In this document: positions 26,133 through 35,287 of the stretch, in pieces | How positions within the stretch are numbered: position 1 is the stretch's first letter | How the letters are laid out: each line of letters opens with the position of its first letter | Assembly (NCBI RefSeq): GCF_002754195.1 | Contig: NZ_PEEU01000001.1 | Location: 2,108,001 to 2,172,000, forward strand | DNA: 64,000 bases | From: Flavobacterium sp. 9 | GTDB lineage: Bacteria > Bacteroidota > Bacteroidia > Flavobacteriales > Flavobacteriaceae | Reading direction: 5' to 3' | Translations under genes and position numbers: made by a program | The notes under the pieces: model-generated | Databases searched by the model: none | Told to the model about the DNA's origin: nothing | What the model saw: only the letters and a program-made list of their open reading frames with translations

Positions 26133-26978
26133 ATGAAAGTTTTTCCATTTAAAATCCCTAAATCGGGAGAAGATCCGCTTATATATCAAGAAGATAGAGA
26201 AATTGTTTTCTACGACAAGCTTCATCAACATGAAGAAATTCAAATTAGTTTTATCGAAAAAGGCGAAGGTGCCGTTTTTGCCGGAGACACTATTTCGCAC
26301 TACAACCAAGGTGATATATTAGTGATTGGCAGCAATTTACCTCATGTTTTTAGAAGTGAAGTGCGCGAAAATGAAGCTTCAATAATGCTTACGTTATTTT
26401 TCACTACAAACTCCTTTGGAAAGGATTTTTTCAACCTGAATACTTTCAAAAACATTCATCCATTTTTAGAAAGCAGCAGAAACGGCTTTATAATCCACAA
26501 TGCTCCGAAGAAAATTACCAAGTCTTTTAAAAAGCTAAATAAAGCCGACAATTACCAACGTTTTATTCTGTTTTTGGAAATCCTAAAATGGCTTTCAAAT
26601 AACGATAAAGAACAATTATCGAATCATTTATATGATAAAAAAATCACCGATAATGAAGGTAAAAGAATGCAAACAGTCTTTGAACATGTAATGACTAATT
26701 TTAGCAAAAACATAAATTTGGACGAAATTGCCTCGATTGCAAATATGACCAAAAATGCATTTTGCCGGTATTTTAAAGTCCGGACGAACAAGTCTTTTTT
26801 CCAGTTTTTAATAGAAGTGAGAATTGAGCATGCTTCAAAGCTATTGGCAAATAACAGTGAACTTTCCGTTTTAGAAATTGCCGAGTTATGTGGCTTTAAT
26901 AACATCTCAAATTTCAATAGAAAATTCAAAGAATTAAAACAAACTTCTCCTTTGCAATATCGAAAGTTAAACTTGTAA
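26133..26978 (+). CDS. AraC family transcriptional regulator
   Basis: The 281-residue protein has an N-terminal cupin-like sensor domain (about 15-95; HQHEEIQISFIEKGEGAVFAGD and GDILVIGSNLPHVF) and a C-terminal double helix-turn-helix (about 180-281). The AraC signature is clear: ISNFNRKFKELKQTSPLQYR follows SVLEIAELCGFNN. It is divergent from the hydroxyproline operon. The direct repeat with 21-bp period between them, also found before susC and the S37 gene, suits an AraC dimer contacting two successive major-groove faces. The ligand is unknown; hydroxyproline, a pathway intermediate or a Hyp peptide are reasonable guesses. Confidence 0.93.
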   Translation: MKVFPFKIPKSGEDPLIYQEDREIVFYDKLHQHEEIQISFIEKGEGAVFAGDTISHYNQGDILVIGSNLPHVFRSEVRENEASIMLTLFFTTNSFGKDFFNLNTFKNIHPFLESSRNGFIIHNAPKKITKSFKKLNKADNYQRFILFLEILKWLSNNDKEQLSNHLYDKKITDNEGKRMQTVFEHVMTNFSKNINLDEIASIANMTKNAFCRYFKVRTNKSFFQFLIEVRIEHASKLLANNSELSVLEIAELCGFNNISNFNRKFKELKQTSPLQYRKLNL

Positions 26979-26991
26979 ACTACCGTAAAAA

Positions 26992-27112
26992 TTTTACCGC
27001 AAAGGCGCAAAGATTTAATTTTACATTGCGCATAGAAAACGCAAAGTTCGCAAAGCCAGATGAATATAGCTTTGCGAACTTTGCGTAAACCTTCGCACCT
27101 TTGCGGTTAAAA
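26992..27112. repeat. Family A dispersed palindromic element, copy 4
   Basis: Starts TTTTACCGCAAAGGCGCAAAG and ends TTTGCGGTTAAAA. The inner arms are GCAAAGTTCGCAAAGC and GCTTTGCGAACTTTGC. It shares AGATTTAATTTTAC and ATAGAAAAC with copies 1 and 3. It lies between the convergent araC-type and EEP genes. Confidence 0.87.
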
Positions 27113-27126
27113 TTTCAGTTAAAAAA

Positions 27127-28173
27127 CTATTCAATAGAAAGTCTTGTCATAATGGGGTAATGATCCGAGTTTTCGAAATCAGGAAAACTCTCGAATTGCT
27201 TGACTTTCATTTTACTATCCGTAAAAATATAATCAATTCGGGCTGGATAATAACGGAATTTATAAGTAGCTCCAAAACCTTCTCCGGCTTCTTCAAAAGC
27301 ATCTTTTAGTTTTCCTTTTATACTTCGATATACATATGAAAACGGACTATTATTCATATCTCCACAAATAATAATCGGGGTTTTGCATTGTTTGATATTC
27401 TCCTTAAATATTTGTGCTTGTTCTTGCTGTTGCCTAAATCCTTTACTGATTCGGGTATAAATCAATTGAGATTTTTCCTGATTTACATTGTCTATATTAT
27501 TAGAAATATCACTAACATCAGGCGAAATCTTGATCGACTGCAAGTGCATATTATAAACCCTGATAATATCTTTTCCGCGTTTTATATCAGCATAAATTAC
27601 GTTGTTATCTGAATTTGGAAAAATGATATTTCCTTCATATAAAATTGGAAACTTGGAGAAAATTGCCTGACCGGTTTTGATTTTATTTCCTTCAATAAAA
27701 ATATAACGATGTGGATATACTTTTAAATCAATATGAGCCGAGTTTGAATATTCCTGAATACACAGAATATCCGGATCTTTTTCGTCAATAAAAGCTTTAA
27801 TGTTTGACGGAATATCATCACGATCTAACCATTTAAAAACATTAAAAAGTCGGACATTATAACTCATCACAGAGAAATCTCTTTCATCCGGAACATATTC
27901 TTTGGTTGAGAATTTATAAAACTTACTGATAAAGGTGATTCCGGTTAACAAGACTAAACCAGACAAAATAAGTCGCTTTTTAAACTGAATTGCCCAGTAA
28001 ACAAAGAAAAATCCATTGAGGACAAAAAAAGCTGGCATAAACAAAGTCAGCACCGATAAAAGCGGAAAACTTTTAGGTGCTAAAAATGGTAAAATATAGA
28101 TGCTAAATGTCAGTACAGTCAGAACTATATTCAAAAAGAACATTATTTTATTAAACCACGAAAGGTTTTTCAT
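27127..28173 (-). CDS. Endonuclease/exonuclease/phosphatase family membrane protein
   Basis: The 348-residue protein has three hydrophobic segments in its first 90 residues, followed by an EEP-fold domain (about 98-347). Motifs include VMSYNVRLFN, CIQEYSN (Glu metal ligand), ICGDMNNSPFSYVYR (Asp and Asn) and the final SDHYPI (Asp-His). The EEP fold cuts phosphodiester bonds in nucleic acids, phospholipids or sugar phosphates; the actual substrate is unknown. The catalytic domain is probably on one side of the inner membrane. It is last in the mutL-rhomboid-rhomboid-EEP series, 18 bp after the preceding rhomboid gene. Confidence 0.88.
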   Translation of the reverse strand: MKNLSWFNKIMFFLNIVLTVLTFSIYILPFLAPKSFPLLSVLTLFMPAFFVLNGFFFVYWAIQFKKRLILSGLVLLTGITFISKFYKFSTKEYVPDERDFSVMSYNVRLFNVFKWLDRDDIPSNIKAFIDEKDPDILCIQEYSNSAHIDLKVYPHRYIFIEGNKIKTGQAIFSKFPILYEGNIIFPNSDNNVIYADIKRGKDIIRVYNMHLQSIKISPDVSDISNNIDNVNQEKSQLIYTRISKGFRQQQEQAQIFKENIKQCKTPIIICGDMNNSPFSYVYRSIKGKLKDAFEEAGEGFGATYKFRYYPARIDYIFTDSKMKVKQFESFPDFENSDHYPIMTRLSIE

Positions 28174-28191
28174 ATTTGTTTGCTAAAAGGA

Positions 28192-29055
28192 TTATTTTCC
28201 AGCTTTAAATAAAAACTCTTTTTCTTCTTTTGTCAGACAATCATAACCGGACTGGCTAATCTTGTCTAAAATTTCGTCGATTTGTTGCTGCGTTTTGTCT
28301 TTCGTAACAATTCGGGACGTCACTTTTTCAGTAGGTTTTTTGTAATTTTTATGAACTTTTGTGAATGGGGTCGATGGGGATTTTCTAAATAGATTTGTAA
28401 AAAAATCAAGCGTTTTGGAAATAATAATGCTCAAATCTGTTCCGTTTTGAAGCAACTTAATATAAATAAATCCAAAAATTGCTCCGGCTAAATGCGAGAT
28501 ATGTCCGCCGGTATTATCCAAACGAAACTGCATTAGATCTAAAACCAAAATTACAGCCGTAATATGCCAAAGCTTAACGTTTCCAAAAAACATTAAACGC
28601 ACATTCATCAAAGGCTGATAAGTTGTGGTTGCAACCAAAATTGCCATAATAGCAGCAGAAGCACCAACGATAGAACCTGCAATATTTAGAAAGTAAAAAC
28701 TTAAAGCAAAAGCAACTCCCGAAAAAATAGCACCTAAAATGTACAATCCTAAATATTGCTTTTGAGTAAAGAATGTCATAAATAAATTACTGGCAAAATT
28801 TAAAACCAACATATTAAATAACAAATGGAAAAATCCATCATGAAAGAATGCATACGTTAAAAATGTCCAGGGTCTAAACAAGAAAGATTGAGGATCTGAC
28901 GACAATGCCAACCAGCTTGGGAAAGCAAATTGACCAATAGAATATTGGTAGAAAAACACTAATGAAACCAGAAAACAAGCAATGTTCCAATAAATGACAC
29001 GCATTGCAATTCCTCCTAATTTATATTGTAGTTTTAAATCGTCAAGAATATTCAT
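28192..29055 (-). CDS. Rhomboid family intramembrane serine protease
   Basis: The 287-residue protein has six predicted membrane segments. The rhomboid catalytic serine lies in VGASAAIMAI and the catalytic histidine in GGHISHLAGAIFG. HDGFFHLLFNMLVLNFAS is the conserved loop/TM2 motif. A soluble C-terminal tail (about 210-287) ends with a QIDEILDKISQSGYDCLTKEEKEFLF stretch that recurs in Bacteroidota rhomboids (DUF6576-like). It is 44 bp downstream of a second rhomboid gene. Substrates are unknown. Confidence 0.92.
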   Translation of the reverse strand: MNILDDLKLQYKLGGIAMRVIYWNIACFLVSLVFFYQYSIGQFAFPSWLALSSDPQSFLFRPWTFLTYAFFHDGFFHLLFNMLVLNFASNLFMTFFTQKQYLGLYILGAIFSGVAFALSFYFLNIAGSIVGASAAIMAILVATTTYQPLMNVRLMFFGNVKLWHITAVILVLDLMQFRLDNTGGHISHLAGAIFGFIYIKLLQNGTDLSIIISKTLDFFTNLFRKSPSTPFTKVHKNYKKPTEKVTSRIVTKDKTQQQIDEILDKISQSGYDCLTKEEKEFLFKAGK

Positions 29056-29099
29056 AAAAGCTTTTCTTTAGTTTCTATTTTTTATATTAAAGTTAAAAA

Positions 29100-29912
29100 T
29101 TAATTCCAACGATTTTGATTAAACTGATTTTTTTTCCAATACCACATCATAAAATACCCAACAATTGCACCTCCGATATGTGCGAAATGGGCAATCCCAG
29201 TACCTCCACCCCCAAATATAGAATCTCCTTTTAAACCTAAAAATAAATCTACTGCAATAATACCCGGAACAAAATATTTCGCTTTGATAGGAACTGGTAT
29301 AAACATTAGAGCTAATTCTGCATTCGGAAACATAAAGGCAAAAGCTACAAGAAGTCCATAAATAGCTCCCGAAGCACCTACCATTGGAACCTGAGTAATT
29401 ACAGAAGCATTAAACAATCCTTTAAATCCAGCATCATCAAGATTTGTCTTTCCAGCCTTCTCTAATATTGGTTTGATTTGCTCCAAAAACAAATCAGATC
29501 TAAAACTAGAACCATCACTAAAATTTACATTTAATATTTGATGTAAAGTTGCATCCGATAAGCCTAAACCTCTTACTGGTTCTAAAGCTGACTGAAATTG
29601 CAAATAATTCACTCCGATTTGTAATAAGGCTGCACCTAAACCACAGGAAATATAAAAGAAAATAAATTTTTTACCTCCCCAAAAGTGCTCTAAAGCTGAT
29701 CCAAAAGAAACCATAGCGATCATATTAAAAGCAATATGCATAATACCTCCATGCATAAACATATGCGTTAAGGGTTGCCATAATCTAAAAAAATCACTTT
29801 CCGGAAAAAAAAGTGCAAAAAACTGCTCTGAAACTGGTACCAATTGAGAACCAATAAAAAATATGATATTAATTATCAATAATTGTTTTACTACAGGAGT
29901 CATATTCATCAT
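29100..29912 (-). CDS. Rhomboid family intramembrane serine protease
   Basis: The 270-residue protein has the full rhomboid motif set: HGGIMHIAFNMIAMVSFG, catalytic Ser in VGASGAIYGLL and His in FAHIGGAIVGYF. The core is interrupted by a soluble insert of about 60 residues (about 107-165) between membrane segments, larger than in minimal rhomboids. Its ATG overlaps the mutL stop (ATGA, 29909-29912), so it is translationally coupled to mutL. It differs from the neighbour at 28192-29055 in lacking the C-terminal soluble tail. Confidence 0.92.
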   Translation of the reverse strand: MMNMTPVVKQLLIINIIFFIGSQLVPVSEQFFALFFPESDFFRLWQPLTHMFMHGGIMHIAFNMIAMVSFGSALEHFWGGKKFIFFYISCGLGAALLQIGVNYLQFQSALEPVRGLGLSDATLHQILNVNFSDGSSFRSDLFLEQIKPILEKAGKTNLDDAGFKGLFNASVITQVPMVGASGAIYGLLVAFAFMFPNAELALMFIPVPIKAKYFVPGIIAVDLFLGLKGDSIFGGGGTGIAHFAHIGGAIVGYFMMWYWKKNQFNQNRWN

Positions 29913-31828
29913 AAGGCAAACTTTTTATCTATATCTTCAACACGCATGGTGATGAAGGTAGGTTTTTGAAAAGGTGAAATATTTGGATCTTTACAGGCAA
30001 ACAATCCGTTTACCAAATTATCTTGCTCTTTTTCGGTTAAATAAGATCCGGTTTTAACCGCTAAACTCTTCGCCATAGATTTTGCAATCGTATCATTCTG
30101 ACTGTAACTATTAGCCGGAATTCCGTCTTGCAAATCACTTAATAATTGTTCTATTACTAACGAAACTTCGCTTTCTGTAATATTTACAGGAATTCCCGAA
30201 ATGACAATATGATCTGTTTGAGCTTCATCAAAAACAAAACCTGTTGTTTCAAGCGAAGGTTTCAACTCTTCGATTAATTCCATTTCGCCTGACGAATAAA
30301 ATAAATTCAGCGGAAACAATAATTGCTGACTTGATGCTTGATTAACGGTCATATTCAACAAAAATTGCTCGTATAAAATACGTTGATGCGCACGTTGCTG
30401 ATCAACAATAACCATTCCTGATTTTATTGGCGAAACTATATATTTTTTATGAATCTGATACGTTCCCTGAGTCGCTTGTTCTATCTCATCATCATTGAAT
30501 AATGACGAAGTTACTTCTTCATTTTCGAATGTAAAAGGCGAACTTTCGATACTTTCTGTTTCCAAACCTACGTACAAACTTTCCCAGCTTGCGGTTGGCT
30601 CTACTCGTTTAGAATATCCTCCTGAATAAGAATTAGAATTCGATCCGGAACTATAGCTTGATCCAGATCCTGAACCTGAATTTGAACTTGATTTAGAATA
30701 ATGCTGATTTGTTTTATCATCCGTAAACGGATTAAAAGTGCCATCGACCTGAATCGTTGGTGTTTCGGCTTCTAAATCTTTATAATGATATGGTGTATCT
30801 AAATTTGCATCGCGATCAAAATCTAAAACCGGCGCAACATTAAACTGTCCTAAACTATGTTTTATTGAAGCTCTTAAAATAGCGTATAATGCCTGTTCAT
30901 CATCAAACTTAATTTCCGTTTTAGTTGGATGAATATTGATATCGATTGTGTTTGGCGGAACTTGCAAATACAAGAAATAACTTGGCTGAGAACCGTCTTT
31001 CAAAAGTCCGTCATAAGCTGCCATTACTGCGTGATGCAAATAACCGCTTTTAATAAAACGATCGTTTACAAAAAAGAATTGTTCACCTCGGCTTTTCTTG
31101 GCAAATTCAGGTTTGCACACAAATCCCTGAACGTTTATAATTTCTGTATCTTCATTAACGGGAACTAATTTTTCATTGGTTTTACCGGACATTATCCCAA
31201 CAATTCGCTGACGATAACCTGCCGCCGGCAAATTATACATTTCGCTTCCGTTATGATAAAATGTAAAATGAATATTTGGATGCGCCAAAGCTACTCGCTG
31301 AAATTCATCCATAACATGACGAAATTCAACCGTATCTGATTTTAAGAAGTTACGACGTGCCGGAATATTAAAAAATAAATTTTTAACCGCAAATGATGTT
31401 CCTTTTGGTAAAACAGCAACTTCTTGTGATACAAATTTACTTCCTTCGATTATAATATGAGTTCCAAGTTCGTCCTGATCTTGTTTGGTTTTCATTTCCA
31501 TGTGCGCAATTGCGGCAATAGAAGCCAATGCTTCTCCACGAAAACCTTTGGTAGCAAGTGAGAATAAATCTTCGGCCTGACGTATTTTTGAAGTTGCGTG
31601 GCGCTCAAAACACAAACGAGCGTCGGTAACATTCATTCCCATACCATTATCGATCACCTGAACTAATGATTTTCCAGCGTCTTTAATGATCAATTTAATA
31701 TCAGTTGCTTTTGCATCAACAGCATTTTCTAATAGCTCTTTTACAACTGAAGCTGGTCTTTGAACCACTTCTCCAGCAGCAATTTGATTAGCAACGTGAT
31801 CAGGAAGTAATTGAATTATACTCGACAT
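29909..31828 (-). CDS. mutL: DNA mismatch repair protein MutL
   Basis: MutL couples MutS mismatch recognition to strand excision. The 639-residue protein has the GHKL ATPase N-terminus (NQIAAGEVVQRPASVVKELLENAVDA, then DNGMGM and ATSKI, GFRGEAL). A linker at about 365-405 is made almost only of Ser, Gly, Asn and Tyr. The C-terminal domain carries VDQQRAHQRILYE, at the place of the DQHA(x)2E(x)4E nuclease motif; the His and first Glu positions are changed, so endonuclease activity is uncertain. The gene heads the mutL-rhomboid-rhomboid-EEP group. Confidence 0.96.
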   Translation of the reverse strand: MSSIIQLLPDHVANQIAAGEVVQRPASVVKELLENAVDAKATDIKLIIKDAGKSLVQVIDNGMGMNVTDARLCFERHATSKIRQAEDLFSLATKGFRGEALASIAAIAHMEMKTKQDQDELGTHIIIEGSKFVSQEVAVLPKGTSFAVKNLFFNIPARRNFLKSDTVEFRHVMDEFQRVALAHPNIHFTFYHNGSEMYNLPAAGYRQRIVGIMSGKTNEKLVPVNEDTEIINVQGFVCKPEFAKKSRGEQFFFVNDRFIKSGYLHHAVMAAYDGLLKDGSQPSYFLYLQVPPNTIDINIHPTKTEIKFDDEQALYAILRASIKHSLGQFNVAPVLDFDRDANLDTPYHYKDLEAETPTIQVDGTFNPFTDDKTNQHYSKSSSNSGSGSGSSYSSGSNSNSYSGGYSKRVEPTASWESLYVGLETESIESSPFTFENEEVTSSLFNDDEIEQATQGTYQIHKKYIVSPIKSGMVIVDQQRAHQRILYEQFLLNMTVNQASSQQLLFPLNLFYSSGEMELIEELKPSLETTGFVFDEAQTDHIVISGIPVNITESEVSLVIEQLLSDLQDGIPANSYSQNDTIAKSMAKSLAVKTGSYLTEKEQDNLVNGLFACKDPNISPFQKPTFITMRVEDIDKKFAL

Positions 31829-31993
31829 TAAAAAATTTGGGTTAAAGGTTGTTCCTGGATTTCAACAAGATATTCTCTGTAAAAATCTCAGGATAATATT
31901 ATTAATTTATTCCTGGTTTTTAAAAACCATGGTGTACAAATTTAATGAATTTCTGTTGGGTTTTAGAATAACAGCTATCATAAAAAAAACAAA

Positions 31994-32027
31994 AAAACCT
32001 ATACTATTTTTACACAGTATAGGTTTT
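31994..32027. terminator. Terminator downstream of ribH
   Basis: A perfect 12-bp stem (AAAACCTATACT at 31994-32005, complement at 32016-32027) with a 10-nt loop. The run of A on the + strand before it gives a T run on the - strand, so it terminates ribH. Confidence 0.8.
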
Positions 32028-32050
32028 AGTATTTTTAAAACATTTGTGTT

Positions 32051-32623
32051 TTATTCGTTCTCGATTTTTCTTGGTTTATCTTCGATTTGAAGCGCACCTG
32101 AAGACAATAATGGTTGGTGAAACGGATGTGACATTGAAGCTTGTTGACGAATATATGCCATTTTTATAGCTGCAATTGCTGCTTCGGTTCCTTTGTTTCC
32201 GTGAACTCCTCCACTTCTGTCAATAGATTGTTGCATGTTATTATCTGTTAAAACACAAAAAATAACCGGAATATCAGTCTGAACATTCAAGTCTTTAATT
32301 CCTTGCGTTACACCTTCACACACAAAATCAAAATGTTTAGTTTCTCCTTGAATTACACATCCAATTACAATAACTGCATCTACATTTTGCGTTTGCAACA
32401 TTTTCTTTGCACCATAAATCAGCTCAAAACTTCCCGGAACATTCCAACGAATAATTTGCTGTTGCGGTACATCACAATCAACTAAGGCATCAAAAGCGCC
32501 ATTATAAAGTCCTTCTGTTATGGTTTCGTTCCACTCAGAAACAACAATCCCAAATCGAAAGTCTTTCGCATTTGGGATCGTGTTTTTATCGTATTCTGAT
32601 AAGTTTTTATTTTCAGTAGCCAT
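32051..32623 (-). CDS. ribH: 6,7-dimethyl-8-ribityllumazine synthase
   Basis: RibH condenses 3,4-dihydroxy-2-butanone 4-phosphate with the ribityl-aminouracil to give the riboflavin precursor. The 190-residue protein shows FGIVVSEWNETIT at the N-terminus, PGSFELIYGAKK, the GCVIQGETKHFDFVC catalytic stretch with the active-site His, and GNKGTEAA near the end. A C-terminal tail of about 25 residues (HPFHQPLLSSGALQIEDK) exceeds the usual length. No other riboflavin genes are adjacent. Confidence 0.96.
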   Translation of the reverse strand: MATENKNLSEYDKNTIPNAKDFRFGIVVSEWNETITEGLYNGAFDALVDCDVPQQQIIRWNVPGSFELIYGAKKMLQTQNVDAVIVIGCVIQGETKHFDFVCEGVTQGIKDLNVQTDIPVIFCVLTDNNMQQSIDRSGGVHGNKGTEAAIAAIKMAYIRQQASMSHPFHQPLLSSGALQIEDKPRKIENE

Positions 32624-32716
32624 CAGTAATATTTTAAATTTTTGATTTTCGTCCCGAAGTCTCGGGATAGATTCTTAAATACAAATCTACAATCTTAAAT
32701 CTAAAGTCTAAAATTT

Positions 32717-33499
32717 TTATTGCGCTAATCCAATCAATACATCAACAGAAGCTGCTTCTGGAGTTGCATCGTAGTTTTCTTTAATATCTGTTAAGTACTT
32801 GATAGCATCTTCTTTTTGACCTAAAGCCAAAGCTGTTTTACCTGCTTTTAATAAGAAACGAGGTGTTGTGAAATCATTTTTATTAGATTCAGCAGCTTTT
32901 ACATAATAGTCTAAAGCTTCTTTTTGTTGGTTCTTTTGAGAATAAGCATCTCCAATTGCACCAATTGCCAAAGCTCCAACGATAGCTTCTTTTGATTTAA
33001 ATTCTCCTAAGTATTTAATAGCGTCATCATATTTACCAATGTTCAAAGAAGCAATACCAGCATAGTAGTTCGCTAAATTTCCTGCATCAGTTCCAGAATA
33101 CTCGTCAGCAATTTTAACGAATCCGAATTTACCTTCAGAACCATTCAAAGCCAATTTGTATAATGAATCACTTGCTACACCATTTGTCGCTTTTTCAAAA
33201 TTTTGTTGCGCAACAAACATTTCGCTTGCAGCTTCATTTTGTTTTGGAGCTTCAATAAATTTTTGGTAAGCTAAATATCCAATAGTTGCAACTGCAATAC
33301 CAGCAACTAAACCAATAATAATTTTTTGATTTTTAGCAACCCAATCCTCAGTTTTTGAAGCGGTTTCATCTAATTTTGAGAACACACCAGCCGTTGTACT
33401 ATCCTTCTCGTCAATGATTACTTGTTGTTCTTCTGTAACAACATCTTTAACTTCCTTTTCTTTTGGTGTTTTATATCCTCTTTTATTATAAGTTGCCAT
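32717..33499 (-). CDS. Membrane-anchored tetratricopeptide repeat protein
   Basis: The 260-residue protein has a charged cytoplasmic N-terminus (about 1-55), one membrane segment (IIIGLVAGIAVATIGYLAY, about 59-78) and a periplasmic TPR region (about 95-258; NYYAGIASLNIGKYDDAIKYLGEF, GDAYSQKNQQKEALDYYVKAAE, KAGKTALALGQKEDAIKYLTDI). The architecture resembles YfgM/UPF0070-type ancillary translocon proteins, but I cannot claim orthology. It is 93 bp upstream of ribH on the same strand and divergent from recF. Confidence 0.85.
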   Translation of the reverse strand: MATYNKRGYKTPKEKEVKDVVTEEQQVIIDEKDSTTAGVFSKLDETASKTEDWVAKNQKIIIGLVAGIAVATIGYLAYQKFIEAPKQNEAASEMFVAQQNFEKATNGVASDSLYKLALNGSEGKFGFVKIADEYSGTDAGNLANYYAGIASLNIGKYDDAIKYLGEFKSKEAIVGALAIGAIGDAYSQKNQQKEALDYYVKAAESNKNDFTTPRFLLKAGKTALALGQKEDAIKYLTDIKENYDATPEAASVDVLIGLAQ

Positions 33500-33889
33500 T
33501 TCAATTTAATTTAGTGAACGGCAAAAATAAAATTTTTATTGAAACTAAAGCAAAAAAAAGCAAATTTATATCCATTTTAAAAAAATAATTCACTAAACAG
33601 TAACTTCTTTAGTATTTCAGAGAAAATAATTCATCTCGAAATGCCCGAAAAGTCTATTGTTTCGATAATTTTTATACTAATTATTTTCTGCTCAACTCAA
33701 ACTCTCAAATCCTGAAAAAGTAATTTTTAAACACAGATTTTACAGAATCTCTCAGATTAAGCATTTATTGAATTAAATTTGCGGAACAAAATCCTTTTTA
33801 ATCTTTTAATCTGTGGCAGAAAAACCTAATCTGCAGGATAAAGTGATAATCTGGAAACGTCAACTTTTATCATTACAGTTTCAAAAACA
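33500..33889. other. Intergenic region between TPR gene and recF, with degenerate CAGATT palindromes
   Basis: 390 nt of AT-rich DNA holding promoters for both divergent genes. At 33732-33739 CACAGATT is mirrored by AATCTGTG at 33808-33815, with other ATCTG/CAGAT words nearby, a decayed palindromic element. No ORF, RNA gene or clear promoter was identified. Confidence 0.5.
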
Positions 33890-34984
33890 ATGCATTTAAA
33901 CAAAATTTCTTTATTCAATTATAAAAATTTCTCCGAAATCAGTTTTGATTTTGACCACAAGATCAATTGTTTTGTGGGTAAAAACGGAATTGGGAAAACC
34001 AATGTTCTTGATGCAATTTATCATTTGGCTTATGGAAAAAGTTATTTTAATCCGTTGGCGGTTCAAAATATCAAACACGGAGAAGAGTTTTTTGTAATCG
34101 ATGCCGAATTAGAGAAAAATGAAAGAACGGAACAAATCGTTTGCAGTTTAAAAAAAGGACAAAAGAAAATTTTAAAAAGAAACGGAAAAGCCTACGATAA
34201 ATTCTCCGATCATATTGGGTTTATTCCGCTTGTAATTATTTCTCCCGCAGATCGTGATTTAATTGTTGAAGGAAGTGAAACACGCCGTAAATTTATGGAC
34301 AGCGTGATTTCGCAATTAGATTCGACTTATTTACATCAGCTTATTCAATATCAAAAAGTAATTGTGCAGCGAAATGCTTTGCTTAAATATTTTGCGCTGA
34401 ATCATGTTTTCGATAATGATACCTTATCTATATATAATGAACAACTAAATAGTTTTGGGCAATCGATTTTCGAAAAAAGAAAAGATTTCCTGGAACAATT
34501 CATACCTATATTTAATGTGCATCACCAAGCCATAACAGGATCTGAGGAAACTGTGCAATTGGTTTATGAAAGTAATTTGTTCGAAAAAGATTTATTGACA
34601 TTATTAAAGGAGAATATTAATAAAGATCGCGCGCTGCAATATACAAGTGTCGGAATCCACAAAGATGATTTATCTTTTGAAATTGATTCACATCCAATAA
34701 AGAAATTCGGATCACAAGGTCAGCAGAAATCTTTTTTGATTGCTTTGAAATTAGCACAATTCGAATTTTTAAAGAAACAAAGTGGCGTAAAACCGTTATT
34801 ATTATTTGATGATATTTTTGACAAATTAGACGAAAATCGCGTTGCCAAAATAATCGAAATGGTAAATAGCGAAACTTTTGGCCAGCTTTTTATATCAGAT
34901 ACACATCCGGAACGTACCGAAGCGATAGTAAAATCAACACATCAGACTTATAAGATGTTTAATTTAGGGGGATTTTTTTATTGA
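33890..34984 (+). CDS. recF: DNA replication and repair protein RecF
   Basis: RecF loads RecA at single-strand gaps through RecFOR. The 364-residue protein has Walker [10 protein letters not shown] at about 30-38, the ABC-type signature [17 protein letters not shown] near 272 and Walker [13 protein letters not shown] near 305, followed by the D-loop. The length is normal. It lies opposite the ribH/TPR pair with no dnaA or dnaN nearby. Starts with ATG. Confidence 0.96.
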   Translation: MHLNKISLFNYKNFSEISFDFDHKINCFVGKNGIGKTNVLDAIYHLAYGKSYFNPLAVQNIKHGEEFFVIDAELEKNERTEQIVCSLKKGQKKILKRNGKAYDKFSDHIGFIPLVIISPADRDLIVEGSETRRKFMDSVISQLDSTYLHQLIQYQKVIVQRNALLKYFALNHVFDNDTLSIYNEQLNSFGQSIFEKRKDFLEQFIPIFNVHHQAITGSEETVQLVYESNLFEKDLLTLLKENINKDRALQYTSVGIHKDDLSFEIDSHPIKKFGSQGQQKSFLIALKLAQFEFLKKQSGVKPLLLFDDIFDKLDENRVAKIIEMVNSETFGQLFISDTHPERTEAIVKSTHQTYKMFNLGGFFY

Positions 34985-35002
34985 GAATTAAACGGTTTTA
35001 AG

Positions 35003-35132
35003 CTTTGACAAAGTTTACTCCCAAAGTTTGTCATTTCAACGAAGGAGAAATCACACTCGGGATTCGACAAAGATTGGCGATTTTACTTGTAGAGTTTCTA
35101 GTGTGATTTCTCCCTTCGGTCGAAATGACAAA
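35003..35132. repeat. Family B dispersed palindromic element, copy 1
   Basis: Outer arms TTTGTCATTTCAACGAAGG... (35027-35056) and its near-complement (35101-35132, ending CGAAATGACAAA) enclose a core with CGACAAAGATTGG. A CTTTGACAAAGTT word precedes it at 35003-35015. Another copy is at 58379-58477, with the core in the opposite orientation. Confidence 0.8.
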
Positions 35133-35287
35133 AATGCGTGTACTAAGTAAAAAACACCCACACTAAATAAAAAAATCACGCTAATTCGTTCAATTCATAG
35201 CAAACCATTTTTTTTTCACTTTCTATTATGAACTCAAAAATTGAAAAATCATTACTTTAGCAATTCTATATTTTAAAATTCAGTCTT

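Noticed and set aside
32624..32716. FMN riboswitch before ribH
   Set aside because: The upstream 93 nt are AT-rich with AAGTCTAAA-type words; the conserved FMN element (AGGGGnnnAG type) is absent.
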